DNA from: Linyphia triangularis | Taxonomy: Eukaryota > Arthropoda > Arachnida > Araneae > Linyphiidae | Assembly: GCA_963978545.1 (NCBI GenBank) | Contig: OZ021722.1 | Location: forward strand, 107,212,442 to 107,276,441 | Reading direction: 5' to 3' | DNA: 64,000 bases | Shown: in pieces, positions 24,774-37,018 of the stretch | Layout of the letters: each line of letters opens with the position of its first letter | How positions within the stretch are numbered: position 1 is the first letter of the stretch | Program-made: the position numbers and the translations under genes | The notes under the pieces: model-generated | Seen by the model: the letters and a program-made list of their open reading frames with translations, nothing else | Databases searched by the model: none | Told to the model about the DNA's origin: nothing

Positions 24774-25317
24774 TATTCAGAGACACGGTAGTGTTTTGTG
24801 CCAAGTAATACGGCGTGTACTAAGGCATACACATGACTTAAATTTGAGACAAGCATGTGACTATTGGCAGGAAGAACTGGAGTGTTTTTTATACCTAACT
24901 AAAAAAAATTAAGTAAAAAAAAAAATTATAGTTTACAACAAAAATAATTAATAATTTAAAAAAACTAAAAAACACGCTTTAATAGAAATCCAAACTAAAA
25001 AGTAGAAAGTAAATAATATTTGAAAAAACTAAAAAGCACGCTATTTCAAAAAACTTAAAAATACGCATCAATAGAAAACTGAATTAAAAAGTAGAAAATA
25101 AATAATAGTTTAAAAAACTAAAAAACACGCTTCAATAGAAAAGGGAACTAAAAAGATGAAAATTCATTTCAAATAAGTTTGAAATAAGAATAGAGTGATT
25201 AACAAGAAATATTTATCTTATCGCAAAAAAGCGTGGGGTGATTTTTATAATATTTTCATGATGGCTCTACTTTTACCAATATCTGTCATTAAAAATTTAC
25301 AACAATTGACATCAAGC

Positions 25318-25693
25318 ACCCCACGCTTTTTTTACCAAACTTATTTAAATTATTTTCTACTTTTTAGTTCACTTTTCTATAAAAGCGTGTTTTTTAGTTT
25401 TTTAATTTGATGAAAGAGGAAAGACATGACAATGAAGTCAGAAAAGAAAGGTTGTAAGTTTTACTCAAGTATTGTTAAGAAAGAACATTTAAAGAGCCTT
25501 CTTCGAAATATGTAGGACATTTCACTGTTTCCAATGGCACCGCTCTTTTTTACCAAACTTATTTAAAATTATTTTCTACTTTTTAGTTCACTTTTCTATT
25601 AAAGCGTGTTTTTAAGTTTTTTAAATTAACGAAAGAGGAAAGACATGACAATGAAGTCAGAAAAGAAAGGTTGTAAGTTTTACTCTAGTATTG
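25318..25693. repeat. 215-bp tandem duplication
   Basis: Copy 1 (about 25318-25540) and copy 2 (about 25541-25693, resuming at 26417-26490) share ACCAAACTTATTTAAA, GAAAGAGGAAAGACATGACA and TTCGAAATATGTAGG-CATTT. The second copy is interrupted by a TTAA element at 25694-26416. Confidence 0.85.
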
Positions 25694-26416
25694 TTAAGGG
25701 GACTGTTAAGTCAAAAATAAAAATTCTTCAATTTTTGTCTAAAAGTCATGAAATTTTTTGTGCTGTTCAATAGCAATTAGATGAAACACAACCTAAAATT
25801 TCAAAAATTTATATTGATTTTTTTTCAAGAAATTAAATTTTTATTGAAAAATTTAGCGTTTTTTCCGTAATTTTAAAAACGCTCCTTGCGATTCAAATTT
25901 TTTGCAATCTGTCTCAATTTTTTTGTACAAGCTAATTGAATAAATATTGACATAATTGTGCATGGATTTTGAATTTGACTCATTAGTTAATTATTTAAAA
26001 GTAAAACATTCGTACAACGGCAAAAAATTTAAACTTTTTAAATAGAAGCATTACGAAAATTGCTGTAAAACAATAAAAAAATACCAGATTCCAAAATCCA
26101 TGCACAATTGTGTTCAAAATAGTATAGTAAACAATATCTCCAAATTAAAAAAAAATACATCAACTTTTGAATCGCAAGGAACAAATCGAATACCTAAAAA
26201 TCTTAAAATACACACGAAGAGAAAAATGCAATTTAAGAAGTTGAAATACATACGATTTCTGATATGCGCTCTTACAAAAACTCAATTTATATTCTTAGTT
26301 CTTCTCGGATCAGCAAAAGTAAGGTATGTACTGAAAGCTAGAATTAAAAGCTATATATTTCCACTATAATATAAAAATAGAAAATTTTGAAATTTTTGCC
26401 TTAACAGTCCCCTTAA
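25694..26416 (+). mobile_element. TTAA element, family 2, copy 1
   Basis: TTAAGGGGACTGTTAAG at the left and CTTAACAGTCCCCTTAA at the right (17-bp perfect inverted repeat). The empty counterpart of this site exists 219 bp upstream (TTAA 25475-25478 within the same flanks). Internal arms carry GCTCCTTGCGATTCAAATTT and its complement. Copy 2 is at 33701-34411. Confidence 0.92.
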
Positions 26417-26519
26417 GAAAGAACACGTTCAAGAGCCTTCTTCGAAATATGTAGGGCATTTCACTGTTTCCAATGCCACCACTCATGCTTTAAAGGAAGA
26501 ATTTTGAATTTTTGTTTAC

Positions 26520-27850
26520 AGCATAAAACATCCTTGGAACATATCCATGCTGTTGGATGTAATGGCTGAAATGTGAATACAGGAGCAAATGCAGGTGCAA
26601 TAAGATTACTTGAAAACCTTCTCGGAAGACCACTTCAGTAGTTAATATGCATGTTACATATTAATGAACTTCTGTTCCTGCATCTTCTACGGGCAATTGA
26701 TGGGGGTAGTAACAGGGTCGAAAACTTTCGCTGGTGCTATAAGAAAAGCGATACAACATTGCGAAAAATTACCGATAGTTACTTTTACACCAATTACTGG
26801 AGAGAAGTTACCACCTCGTTCACAATTACAAGACTTTAGTACTACCTATAGGATCTGCACTGTCTAATGATGTATGTACCACTGACCTATAAAATATTAA
26901 ACCAGGTCCTATCAATCATTCTTGATGGCTTACAACAGCATCGAGGTTAGGGTGGATCTTAGAACAGCCCACCTCTTGGCATCTTTTGGAATTCTCGCCA
27001 AACGATTGGCGATAACGTCGCCAATGTGGCAACCTAGACGGATTATGGAGGAGAACAGTCTAGAATCTTACTTAGCGCCCTGTTTCAACGTCCGATCGCA
27101 ACGGCGTTTCGGAACCAAAACTATTTGAAATGTGCAACGAAATTCTGAAACCTGATTGGTTAATTAATATGTATTCATTTTTTTCCCGTCATTTATGCTT
27201 CTGGTCTCTTGGGAGAAGGTTTTTATGATTTTACGAGATTCTTTATTTGGCAAATCATTAACACGTACCCTCCGCCGGCAAAGGATTAGCAAACACATTT
27301 ATAGTAAGTCTTAATTTTATTATAAAATATTATTTCTGGCCTTTAAGTATCGTTTTTTAATTCAAAAATAATCATAATAACAAATATTCAATTAGTAGTC
27401 AACTTGGCGAGATTTGAAATAAGTCGCCAAGAGGTGGGCCCATCTAAGATTTTACCTCGAGGTTATTGCGTCTTTACATGGCATGCCAGAATCTTTCGAT
27501 ACTTCCTGCACATGTCGTTAAAGTATGTACACCTGTTTGATTTAGCATAAAAACAAAGTAGTCTTGCCAAGAAGGTTCACAACATCTGTTGCCTATTCCA
27601 GGTATATTGATCCTAACTTGGTGAACATAGTGGATGCAGTAATTAAAGGAATTCTTTCTACGCACATCCTGAAAACCTGTTACTTTCAAAGATTACAGAT
27701 GATAGAGAGTCGATTCATGAGCTTATATATAGGAGGATCCTTGCAGCAATGGATTCAACAGAAACAGAATACTCTGTAAGGTTGTTTAAAGTTCTTTAAA
27801 TGAATATTGCTGCGGATGATTAGATAAGCTTGATAAATTGACAGAACGTC
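26520..27850 (+). pseudogene. Decayed multicopy arthropod gene, split by a MITE
   Basis: Fragments in several frames recall an uncharacterised family I know from spider and insect genomes: EHIHAVGCNG near 26540, FAGAIRKAIQHCEKLPIVTF near 26720, WLTTASRLLRLYM spanning 26926-27477 once the MITE is left out, and HPENLLLSKITDDRESIHEL near 27665. There are several in-frame stops and frame changes. The function is unknown and the gene is dead here. Presence in many copies suggests it travels with a transposon, which is inference. Confidence 0.65.
26950..27456. mobile_element. MITE with 9-bp target duplication (Mutator-like)
   Basis: The perfect 9-bp duplication TCGAGGTTA flanks it (26941-26949, 27457-27465). 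Ends: GGGTGGATCTTAGAACAG...CCACCTCTTGGC on the left, the complement of GGTAAAATCTTAGATGGG...CCACCTCTTGGC on the right. A 9-bp duplication is usual for Mutator-like elements. It is non-coding. It interrupts the pseudogene 26520-27850 in an LLRLY-type stretch. Confidence 0.88.
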
Positions 27851-27855
27851 ACCAG

Positions 27856-27967
<112 letters not shown>

Positions 27968-28138
27968 GCCTCGGGAAACTAACCGTAGGAATTATGCTGA
28001 AATCTGCAGAAATTAAAATACCATGGGTATGGGAAACTAAAACAGTCTGGTGCTGAGATGAACAACACTCAATATTAATTATGGGACTCACTGCAGAAAA
28101 GCGATGACCTAAACAATTCTCACATAAGTATCTGTAAG

Positions 28139-28442
28139 TGGGAAGCTAAGAGATGTTTCTCATTTATCCTTAGTAAATGCAGGAGGGGGGTGGGGAGTAA
28201 TCCAAAATTGTAAGGACATTTGTAAAATCGAATAATAGATTCGTTAAGTGTTTTATTAACAGATGGCGCTGTATGTGTATGTGAACAATTGCATAGTGTT
28301 TTTTTTTTTCCTTTTTTTTTTTTTTTAAAAAAGATGCTGGGGTTTGATTGTTGTTGCGGATTTTAGGGTAAACTTCCATCTGTTAATAAAAAACGAACGA
28401 TTATTTAGATTGAGAGGGGAGAAATCCATTTTTTTTTGAAAA
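28139..28442 (+). mobile_element. LINE 3' end, family L2s, copy 1 (5' truncated)
   Basis: Matches 36284-36600 from GGGAAGCTAAGAGATGTTTC through GCAGGAGG, TTGTAAGGACATTTGTAAAA, TTAACAGATGGCGCTGTA and TTAGGGTAAA. The other copy continues upstream into a reverse-transcriptase C-terminus, so this is its 3' end. Imperfect flanks TATCTGTAAG and TATTTGTAAG (28129-28138, 28443-28452) may be the target duplication. Confidence 0.65.
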
Positions 28443-29292
28443 TATTTGTAAGACCTGCACCGCACTACTCCGAATTGTTCATGAATTATTAATTTTTCAA
28501 ATTTTCTGTTACTCTTATATTAGTTTGACCATATACTAATTTTTTTTACTTCTTAGACTATAGAATTACATTATATAACTAAATCTATAATTTTCTTTGC
28601 TTAACTCTACAATAATAAGAAAATAGTTTTCAAATCAGATACAATCATCTCAACTATAGAGAGCTCAATATTCGCAACAAGGATACGGTTTCTGGAAACT
28701 AACTGCGGAGATAAAAAAATAAATGGTTATCGATCCCTGCTCGATGTAGCTCACCAACCCCCGGAAGCTACTCGTTGTTGTCAATAATCATTAAGCAATA
28801 ATCGCAAGGTATAATCATTAGATTTGAGTCGAAAAAACAAAACAAACGAAGATGAAATATATCCAAACCACATGATTTGTTCTTCAAAACTTTTACCTGC
28901 AAAAAGCGTAAATAGTTGGAGAGATTTTTCAAGTAACAAGATGTGTAAGTGGTCATGTTTTATTTACGGACTGCCATTCTCTCTATTTTTTCTTCTTTTG
29001 TTATAGCATTCTAGTTGCGCCAAATGGTTTATAGGCAACTACCACCATTTTGGAATGAAAAACTAAATGAAAGTTAGAGTACTTAAACACAAGATTTTGA
29101 GCGGGTTTAGTAGCAGAACCTTATTTCGCATTTCTTAAATATAATGCTTGGGAAGAAAATATTCCTAATCAAAATGCAAAATAGGCATTTAAAAAAATCT
29201 TCATTTAGCAAATAGCATTGCAGAAAGTTTTAATTCAATTGAGATTGAGTTTAATTGAATTGAGATTTACGCTGACTTTAAACCACGAATGA

Positions 29293-29327
<35 letters not shown>

Positions 29328-29714
29328 TTTTGTGTTAGAATTAAGTGAATAAATAGTATTAAAATTGCAAAAAAGAAAGAGAAAGAAAATACATCTAAAA
29401 ATTCAATATTTTTATTGTATAAACGTTAAATTCCATTAATATTTTAATTAGATAAATTATTTGTAATTTGCTTTTAATTATTTCAGATAATAAAAATACG
29501 TGAATAATTTTGTACTCATTTTTTTGATTCTGTATTCCATTAAAAAAAAATTAATACTTTTACCCTCTGATTTTGATTTATCATCGCAAATCGCTTTTAA
29601 TACAACGTGAAGCAATTCGTCGGACAGAATAAAACTAGGTGTATTGCCATAATAATTCAAAAGAGATAAAAAAAAAATTTCCTTTGGTGTATTTTATCAA
29701 ATAAATGAAGTTTC
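28443..29714. other. AT-rich spacer, nothing recognised
   Basis: A-run of about 29 at 29297-29325. Frames are short and without motifs. Confidence 0.5.
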
Positions 29715-30560
<846 letters not shown>

Positions 30561-30835
30561 TTTTTCACGATTTCAGGGTCAACTTGCTATAGGCAAATGC
30601 TAATTTATGGGAATAAAATTGCAAATACTATCAAAATAGTTCAATACGGAAAAAGTAGGGGTTATTAAAGAAATCTGAATGCTTAAAAATAGCGATAATC
30701 TTAATGGAGCAATCATTAGAATCAACTACGAAAATAGGCACATAATCAAGAATTTTATTTCCAGTATGATATCACTAAGTAACTGATGTTTATAGTGTTA
30801 TAAGAAGAAAGAACCCCATCCCACATTGTTTAAGA

Positions 30836-31758
30836 CAGCGTTCGCCACTAACTTATAGAGACGGCCCGCATAACATATGTTGGGACTTTCCGCGGGCCGT
30901 AGATGTATACCGAATACGCCAATAAATAAATTGCTTTACTACATATGTTCAATGTTAGAAATGTGATAATTACTAAAGATTCAACTACATAAAACAATTT
31001 TGAAAAAAGAAACTATAATTTAACTTTTTTTATATATCAATAAAATAACAATTGATATTTGATTTTTGTTTCGAATAATTAAAAAAAATAGTTTTCTTTA
31101 CATCGTAAATCAAAGTCATAAAAGAAGTTAATCTTTAGTGACAATATTACAATGGCTCATAATTACATAAACTCATAATCAATAAAGATAGTTAAACAAT
31201 ACCTCCTAGATCTTCCATATTAGTAGATGTTATTACGAGACGATGACGGCCGGTCCTCTTTTCACTATCTACTTTGCGTTTAAAACTAGTCTTCGACGCC
31301 ATTATTGCACTGGAGTCATAGAGATCGCGATACTTCTTTTCACGTCAAAACAAAAGAGGCCTGTGTGCATTAAAACCCCCAAATCCTGCACATCACATTC
31401 AGAAAAGCAGAAATTGAATTGTGCCATTCACGAGTCGAGGGGGTAGGGTATCATAAGTACAAAACTAAGCAATGCGAAAGAATGCGCAATTGGTAATAAT
31501 TCAAACTATTGCTTTTTTTATTTTTTATGGCAATCTCAGAAAAAAAAAAAAGAAAAAAAAAAAAAGGATTTTTCAGACTTACTGACTCGGGCCACTTAAT
31601 GGAATACGCGGTTTTTGGTAGTAAACACATACTATTGTAGACAAATTAAAATTATTTTCGCAAAATTTGATTTTTTTCTCTTTTGTACAGCCGGCGGGCC
31701 GGAGAAAAAGCTGTCGCGGGCCGGATCCGGCCCGCGGGCCGCCTAGTGGCTGACGCTG
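30836..31758. mobile_element. hAT element, copy 2
   Basis: The perfect 8-bp duplication GTTTAAGA flanks it (30828-30835, 31759-31766). Ends: CAGCGTTCGCCACTAAC and CCTAGTGGCTGACGCTG. Subterminal CCGCGGGCCGTAG and CGGCCCGCGGGCC are strikingly GC-rich. A short stretch at 31230-31250 (minus HRLVI) matches the transposase tail of the hAT at 18361, so this is a deleted relative. Confidence 0.92.
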
Positions 31759-31835
31759 GTTTAAGAGATCTGAAACTTAAGTTTTAAGAATTTTTTAGAA
31801 ACAATTCGTTTTATTCATGTTGTTGTTGTTGTTTC

Positions 31836-31962
31836 TAATCTCCCTTTTGTCTGACGAAGTCAGACAAAAGGGAGATTAAGATCAAGGGAGACAAAAGGGA
31901 GACAAAAGACAAAAGGGAGATATAGATCTCTATGATATCTTTTGTCTGACGAAGTCAGACAA
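31836..31962 (-). promoter_or_regulatory. Duplicated hairpins in the LINE 3' UTR
   Basis: The proximal hairpin 31942-31962 has arms TTGTCTGAC and GTCAGACAA with loop GAA (plus strand) and contains the stop codon. The distal hairpin 31836-31878 has 20-bp perfect arms (TAATCTCCCTTTTGTCTGAC and complement) with the same GAA loop. Between them lie GGGAGACAAAA repeats. The distal one is probably a duplication of the first. Confidence 0.6.
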
Positions 31963-32882
31963 TATCAGTGAAGCCATTGACATTAATGAAGTCTGACACT
32001 AGTTGTGGACAGTTATAAATGTCCTCCCAGTCCAGTCCAAGGCAGTCCAAAATGTGCTGAGGTGATGCCTGTTCTTTTTGGCATTTAGGGCAAAGAGGAA
32101 AATTTTTGCTTCCCCCAGAATATGTGAGGCCTTTAAGGTGACCACTAGCAAGTCGGGACAGACGGGTATTGGTGTGCCTATCACAAGGAAGAGATAGGGA
32201 GTGTCCTGGCTTTTTGGCTTTATACCATTCGTGAGATGGAGGTATATGCCGCTTTATTTTGAGCTATTTTCTTTGAGTATAACTCTTGATATGTGAGTTC
32301 TTGAGTAGAGAGGACAGGGTGTTCTAGTCCCTCCTTAGCGAGAGTGTCAGCCAATTCATTTCCGTGGATGTCTACATGTGACGGGATCCACTGAAAGTGC
32401 ACTTTGTGCAGTCGGGATATGCTCTTGACTTTGCGTATTATGGATAGACTGGTTTTGTCTCCCACGAGGGCCCAGTTTTTAAGGTGTTGAATGGAACTTC
32501 GGCTGTCGGATAGAATCCATAAGTCTCCGTAGTTGACCTCGCCAAAGATATTCTCTAAACCCAGGTCAATTGCTATTAATTCGCTTCGAAAGACAGAGCA
32601 GAAATCTGGATTACGTTGTTTAATAGAATGTTTCTCTACGGGCGTTTCTATATAAATTCCACTGCCTGCCTGCATATCTATTTTGCTGCCATCTGTATAG
32701 ATTTTGATGTCAATTGAAGGAATTTGATTAATAATTTCCAATGCCAATTGCCTAAGAAATTCCGGACAACATTCATTCTTATTAAGTGTGGTGGGAAGGC
32801 AATCAATAAAATCAACATTGGAGAGTCCATCGTAAGTGTTCAAATTAGTATTAAGACAGTGGGGCTCTACATTATCTGCCAT
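31955..32882 (-). pseudogene. LINE ORF2: RNase H and C-terminal knuckle, one frameshift
   Basis: The main frame (32220-32882, 220 codons) is an RNase H type I domain: IKIYTDGSKIDMQAGSG (first catalytic Asp), SVFRSELIAIDLGLE (Glu), LWILSDSRSSIQHL (Asp) and WIPSHVDIHGNELADTLA (His/Asp). A one-base shift near 32240 moves the C-terminus to the next frame: PSHEWYKAKKPGHSLSLPCD, then CPKCQKEQASPQHILDC, ending DIV and TGA at 31955-31957. In the LINE, RNase H removes the RNA strand after cDNA synthesis. Only the shift separates this fragment from an open frame, so insertion is relatively recent. Confidence 0.9.
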
Positions 32883-33049
32883 TAACTTCTGTGATTTAAC
32901 TTGGCTGAAAGGATCGTTTTATTCAATATACAATAAATGAAAAAGGGATTAGCAGGTATCCATTATGTCTGAAAGAAGGCTGGACGTTGCAACAGAAGAT
33001 GGGTTTTGTGGTGGATTTTTTGTTCTGTGTAACAATGGACAGTTCTCGT

Positions 33050-33620
33050 ATTTTTTTAAAAATGAGTGAAATTTGTTTATATTTATGAAGAATTCCTTTC
33101 CGATTCCAAATATTCAAATAAAAACTCTTTAAAAAAATTAGTTATTTAAACATTAAGAAAAGAAAATGCCCGAAAACCTCGTATGATCGCAGTCCGATCA
33201 AAAGATTACTTTATAACTGTGACGTCAAAACATCCTTCCGTTCTCTATGGTTATCGTGAGGTTTCCGCCAAATAGTTGGCATCCGTTTTGTAGACCATTG
33301 CCATTTCCAGTACAGGTTGCCGCGATTTGCGAGAAACTTGTAAAACTGGTTTCCACTGCTGCGTTTCAAACCGAGTTGTTTCAGAATAAGTGATGTCACG
33401 TTTAGTTTGAGCCGAATGAATCGTTTTCTTGATAAAGTCTAACAGGTGAACTTAGATTGCAAAGGGAAAAAAAAAAACAAAAAAAAAAAACACTTTGCAG
33501 TGAGCAGAAATTTGTGTGTTTATGGCTTTTTTGAAACATTTAGAATTGAATAAAAAGAAAAAACGCGGGAATTGTCCCTTCCAGGAGTATTCCCTTTCGA
33601 CGCTTTTTAGCGCCTTTGAA
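33050..33620. repeat. Dispersed repeat D2, copy 1
   Basis: Pairs with 51720-52260 in the same orientation: shared TTAAAAATGAGTGAAATTTG (ACGAG in the other copy), CTATCGTGAGGTTTC-type text, CCATTGCCATTTCC and AGCCGAATGAATCGTTT. Family unknown; no coding signal. Confidence 0.7.
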
Positions 33621-33700
33621 AAAGAAGTCAAACACGCGCCGGGTGTTTGATGCATGCAGAAGGGTCTGCAAGCTGAGAAAGTTCATTCACAAAATACCCA

Positions 33701-34411
33701 TTAAGGGGACTATTAAGGCAAAAATTTCAAAATTTTCGATTTTTATATTTTAGAGGGAAAAAATAGCCTGAAATTCTAGTTTTCAGTAGATACCTTACTT
33801 TTGCTGATCCGAGAAGAATTAAGAATATTATTTGAGTTTTTGTAAGCGCGCATATCGGAAATCGCCTGTTTTTCATTTTCTTAAATTGCATTTTTCTCTT
33901 CATGTGTATTTTAAGATTTTTAGGGTATTCGATTTGTTCCTTGCGATTCAAAAGTGGATGTATTTTTTTTAAACTTGGAGATATTTTTGAACACAATTGT
34001 GCATGGATTTTGGAATCTGGTATTTTTTTATTGTTTTACAGCAATTTTCGTAATGCTTCTATTTAAAAAGTTTACATTTTTTGCCATTTGTACCAAAGTT
34101 TTACTTTTAAATAATTAACCAATGAGTCAAATTAAAAATCCATGCACAATTATGTCAATATATATTCGATTAGCTTGTACAAAAAAATTGAGACAGATTG
34201 CAAAAAATTTGAATCACAAGGAGCGTTTTTAAAATTACGGAAAAAACGCTAAATTTTTCAATAAAAATTTAATTTCTTGAAAAAAAATCAATATAAATTT
34301 TTGAAATTTTGGGTTGTGTTTTATCTAATTGCTATTGAACTGCACAAAAAATTTCATGAATTTTGAGCAAAAATTGAAGAATTTTTATTTTTGACTTAAC
34401 AGTCCCCTTAA
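33701..34411 (-). mobile_element. TTAA element, family 2, copy 2
   Basis: TTAAGGGGACTATTAAGG at the left and CTTAACAGTCCCCTTAA at the right; TTAA at 33701-33704 and 34408-34411. The body is the reverse complement of 25694-26416, including GTTCCTTGCGATTCAAAAG near 33940. Confidence 0.9.
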
Positions 34412-35148
34412 CTATGAACTGGCGAAACAGTCCGAAATAAAGAGACAAGTTGCTTATTAGGTATACAGGTGTGGAATTTTAAACACACCGGTTTACAAAG
34501 TGAGTTACAATATTGAAATGTGGCAACTAATTGTAGCAAAATCCGAATGCGTTCATCGTATTACTCATGAAGAAAGGTACTAATCCTTTAATAGATATTG
34601 CAGTATGAAGTGATTTTCAAAGACATACAGACGGGTTTTGAGTATTCCATGTTCACCAGTTTTGTCTATTGACAAATTCGCTCCATTGAAAACGGGCATC
34701 ATCGGTAAGCCATTTGCAACCTTTTCCTTCTGTCTCTCACTTTCGCAGTTATATGATTTCAAATTTAAATAATTCTTTCTAAAGGACCTCTACATGAATT
34801 ATTTGTCATATTTTGTACACATCATAATACAAAAGACAGCAATATCGTTATTGTTAAAATCAATGTTTGAGAAAATCTGTTTCGACACAGCTATTTTGCT
34901 TAAAAATACAAATCCCATCCTTTGGATAGCGTAATATTACTGCATCAGTATGGGAACTGAATCGATCTGAGTTTCATATGTGCTATGTCAACTCAATTCT
35001 AATATTAAAACATATTTGTCAGTTCCATGACATATTGCTATCGAAATATTGTAAGTCCTCTAAAATAAAGCTAGATAAACACACTTTAATAGAAAATTTC
35101 AGTGTGAATATCAGTATGAAAATCTAGCTTTTAGAATTGTATTGCGTA
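34412..35148. other. Spacer, nothing firm
   Basis: Text such as CGCAGTTATATGATTTCAAA followed by TTCTTTCTAAAGGACC partly echoes 39835-39890 (GTTATGTCATTTCAAAGC, CTTTCTGAAGGACCCT), hinting at an unnamed dispersed repeat. Confidence 0.4.
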
Positions 35149-35806
35149 CAGACTAAGAGGCGACTGCAATTTTTGGACCCCATCGAATATAATTCTGAAT
35201 TTTTTATAGAAATTAGAGAAAAGTTAGTAGATTACGAATTCACTGGTCTGCCGTGGCTAAAATGGCCGAAACTGGTCAAAAATCGACTTTTAATAATTTG
35301 AACCTAATCCAATTGCCAAATGCGACATAACTTGCCAAATAATATATATATTTTTTTATTTGGTAATCCTCACTCTTTAATTTTCAATTAAGAAGGTTGC
35401 AGACGATTCAGATATCTGGAGACGGTCTACTTGCATCTATTAAAAGGGAGCCAAGTTGGTAATAAGCATTACGTCACTGATGATGTAACTCATGTCGCCA
35501 ATTTGGCTTACTTTTAAAACACACGAGTTTTCCGAGCCATAGATCAGAAATCGTTTGCGCTTTTTCTCATTGAAAATCGAAATGCAGTGGGTTGCCAGAC
35601 GAATAAGTTTGTTCTATTTTTAAGTTATCACATATTTGGCAATCGGATTTTAGTTCAACTCATTCCAAGTCAATTTTTGGTGAGTTTCGGCCATTTTTGC
35701 CACGGCAGACCAGTGGATTCCTAATCTACTCACTCTCCCTCAATTTCTATAAAAATTCATAAGGATGTTCGATGGGGTCCAAAAATTGCAGTCGCCTCTC
35801 GGACTA
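35149..35806. mobile_element. MITE-A copy 4
   Basis: Ends CAGACTAAGAGGCGACTGCA and TGCAGTCGCCTCTCGGACTA. Flanks GTA and ATA fit a 3-bp duplication with one change. The body is the same palindrome as the other copies. Confidence 0.85.
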
Positions 35807-35965
35807 ATACGTATAGTTTGTATGATGTATTTGTCACGGAAAAAAATGGAAGAAAAAATTGACTGTTAGTAAAAAATAGAAATAGATAGATTGTTCGAAT
35901 TATTAACCTCGGTATGTCAGTAACTTTTTGTGTGGCAATAGAAAAGTGATAATTTTTTATAAATC

Positions 35966-36600
35966 CCTAGTAACATCAATTCCTCTATACGGCTCCGAAA
36001 CATGGAAATTCACAGCAATCCAAACAAAAAAATCTCGAGGTATTTCGAAATAAGTGCCTAAGAATTATAATTGAAATGTTCTGGCCAAATACCATTAGCA
36101 ATGAAATGCTCTTACACTGAGCAGAATTAATGTCGATAGAGGAAACAATAAGAACTAGAAGACCGCGCTTGGCTGGTCACATCCTCAGAATGAACCAAAA
36201 CGATGTTCCACGCGTTGCCCTAACTTCGGCACCTGAGGGTAAGTGACGGAAGGGTCGTCCTCGTCTGACCTGGAGAAGATGCGGGAAGCTAAGAGATGTT
36301 TCTCGTTTTTCACCTCCTCATTTTTAGCAAATGCAGGAGGTGGTGGGGGGTGGGGGGGGGGGGGAGAAGTGATCCAAAATTGTAAGGACATTTGTAAAAT
36401 TGAATAATTGATTTGTTAAGTGTTTTATTAACAGATGGCGCTGTAGGTATATGTAAGCAGTTGCATAGTGTTTTTTTTTTTTTTTTAAAAGATACTGGGG
36501 TTTGATTGTTGTAGCGGATTTTAGGGTAAAGTTCCATCTGTTAATAAAAAATGAACGATTATTTAGTTTGAGAGGGAAAGAATACAATGTTTTCTGAAAA
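35966..36600 (+). mobile_element. LINE remnant, family L2s, copy 2
   Basis: Holds the degenerate C-terminus of a reverse transcriptase (35975-36290) followed by the 3' region also seen at 28139-28442. The 5' end is not resolved. Confidence 0.7.
35975..36290 (+). pseudogene. LINE reverse transcriptase C-terminus, broken
   Basis: Reads IPLYGSETWKFTAIQTKK, shifts frame near 36045 to FRNKCLRIIIEMFWPNTISN, then GHILRMNQNDVPRVAL and RKGRPRLTWRR. The LYGSETW, LGHxLRM and RGRPxxTW blocks are the usual ending of endonuclease-type LINE polymerases. At least two in-frame stops (TGA in LLH-stop and in EGK-stop) and one frameshift make it dead. Confidence 0.8.
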
Positions 36601-36632
36601 TGTTCACTGCCATTTGCCATTGAAAAAAATTA

Positions 36633-36874
36633 GGTACTTACGTATTATTCCGTCGACAGTTGGCGAACTTTTTGTTGGAGGTAATAAGTTCAAGTCTCTA
36701 GGCCTCCTCGGAGGTCCACTTAGGCACGGTCAAGCGTCAGGGCCTTAAAGGAGGTATGCCTCTGCTGTGAGGAAAACCGTGTATTCGTGCGAGGCGACAA
36801 TTACGGCGGACAAAAGTTATCAATTTGTTGACCTTTTTGTCACGCCATTGGTCAGCGAGATAATGCGTAAGTAT
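36633..36874. mobile_element. Possible MITE with about 30-bp imperfect inverted ends
   Basis: GTACTTACGTATTATTCCG at the left and, on the opposite strand at the right, GATACTTACGCATTATCTCG, followed by further partial pairing. No clear target duplication. It is GC-richer than its surroundings. Confidence 0.4.
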
Positions 36875-36983
36875 CAAATTGGTCGGGCCTGTTAGAGACA
36901 CGACTCATGCCATCGTGTTAAGAGTTATTATTTTTATCTCGATTTTAGGTTTTATCAGGAATGACCATTAAAAACAATTACAT

Positions 36984-37018
<35 letters not shown>

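Larger units (their letters stand above)
31818..32913 (-). mobile_element. 5'-truncated LINE, family L1s, copy 2
   Basis: Flanked by a perfect 12-bp duplication TCGTTTTATTCA (31806-31817, 32914-32925). On the minus strand it carries RNase H and a zinc knuckle, a hairpin over the stop codon, an expanded 3' UTR and the same terminal GGGAGATTAGAAACAACAAC as copy 1. The RT and endonuclease parts were lost on insertion. Confidence 0.92.
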
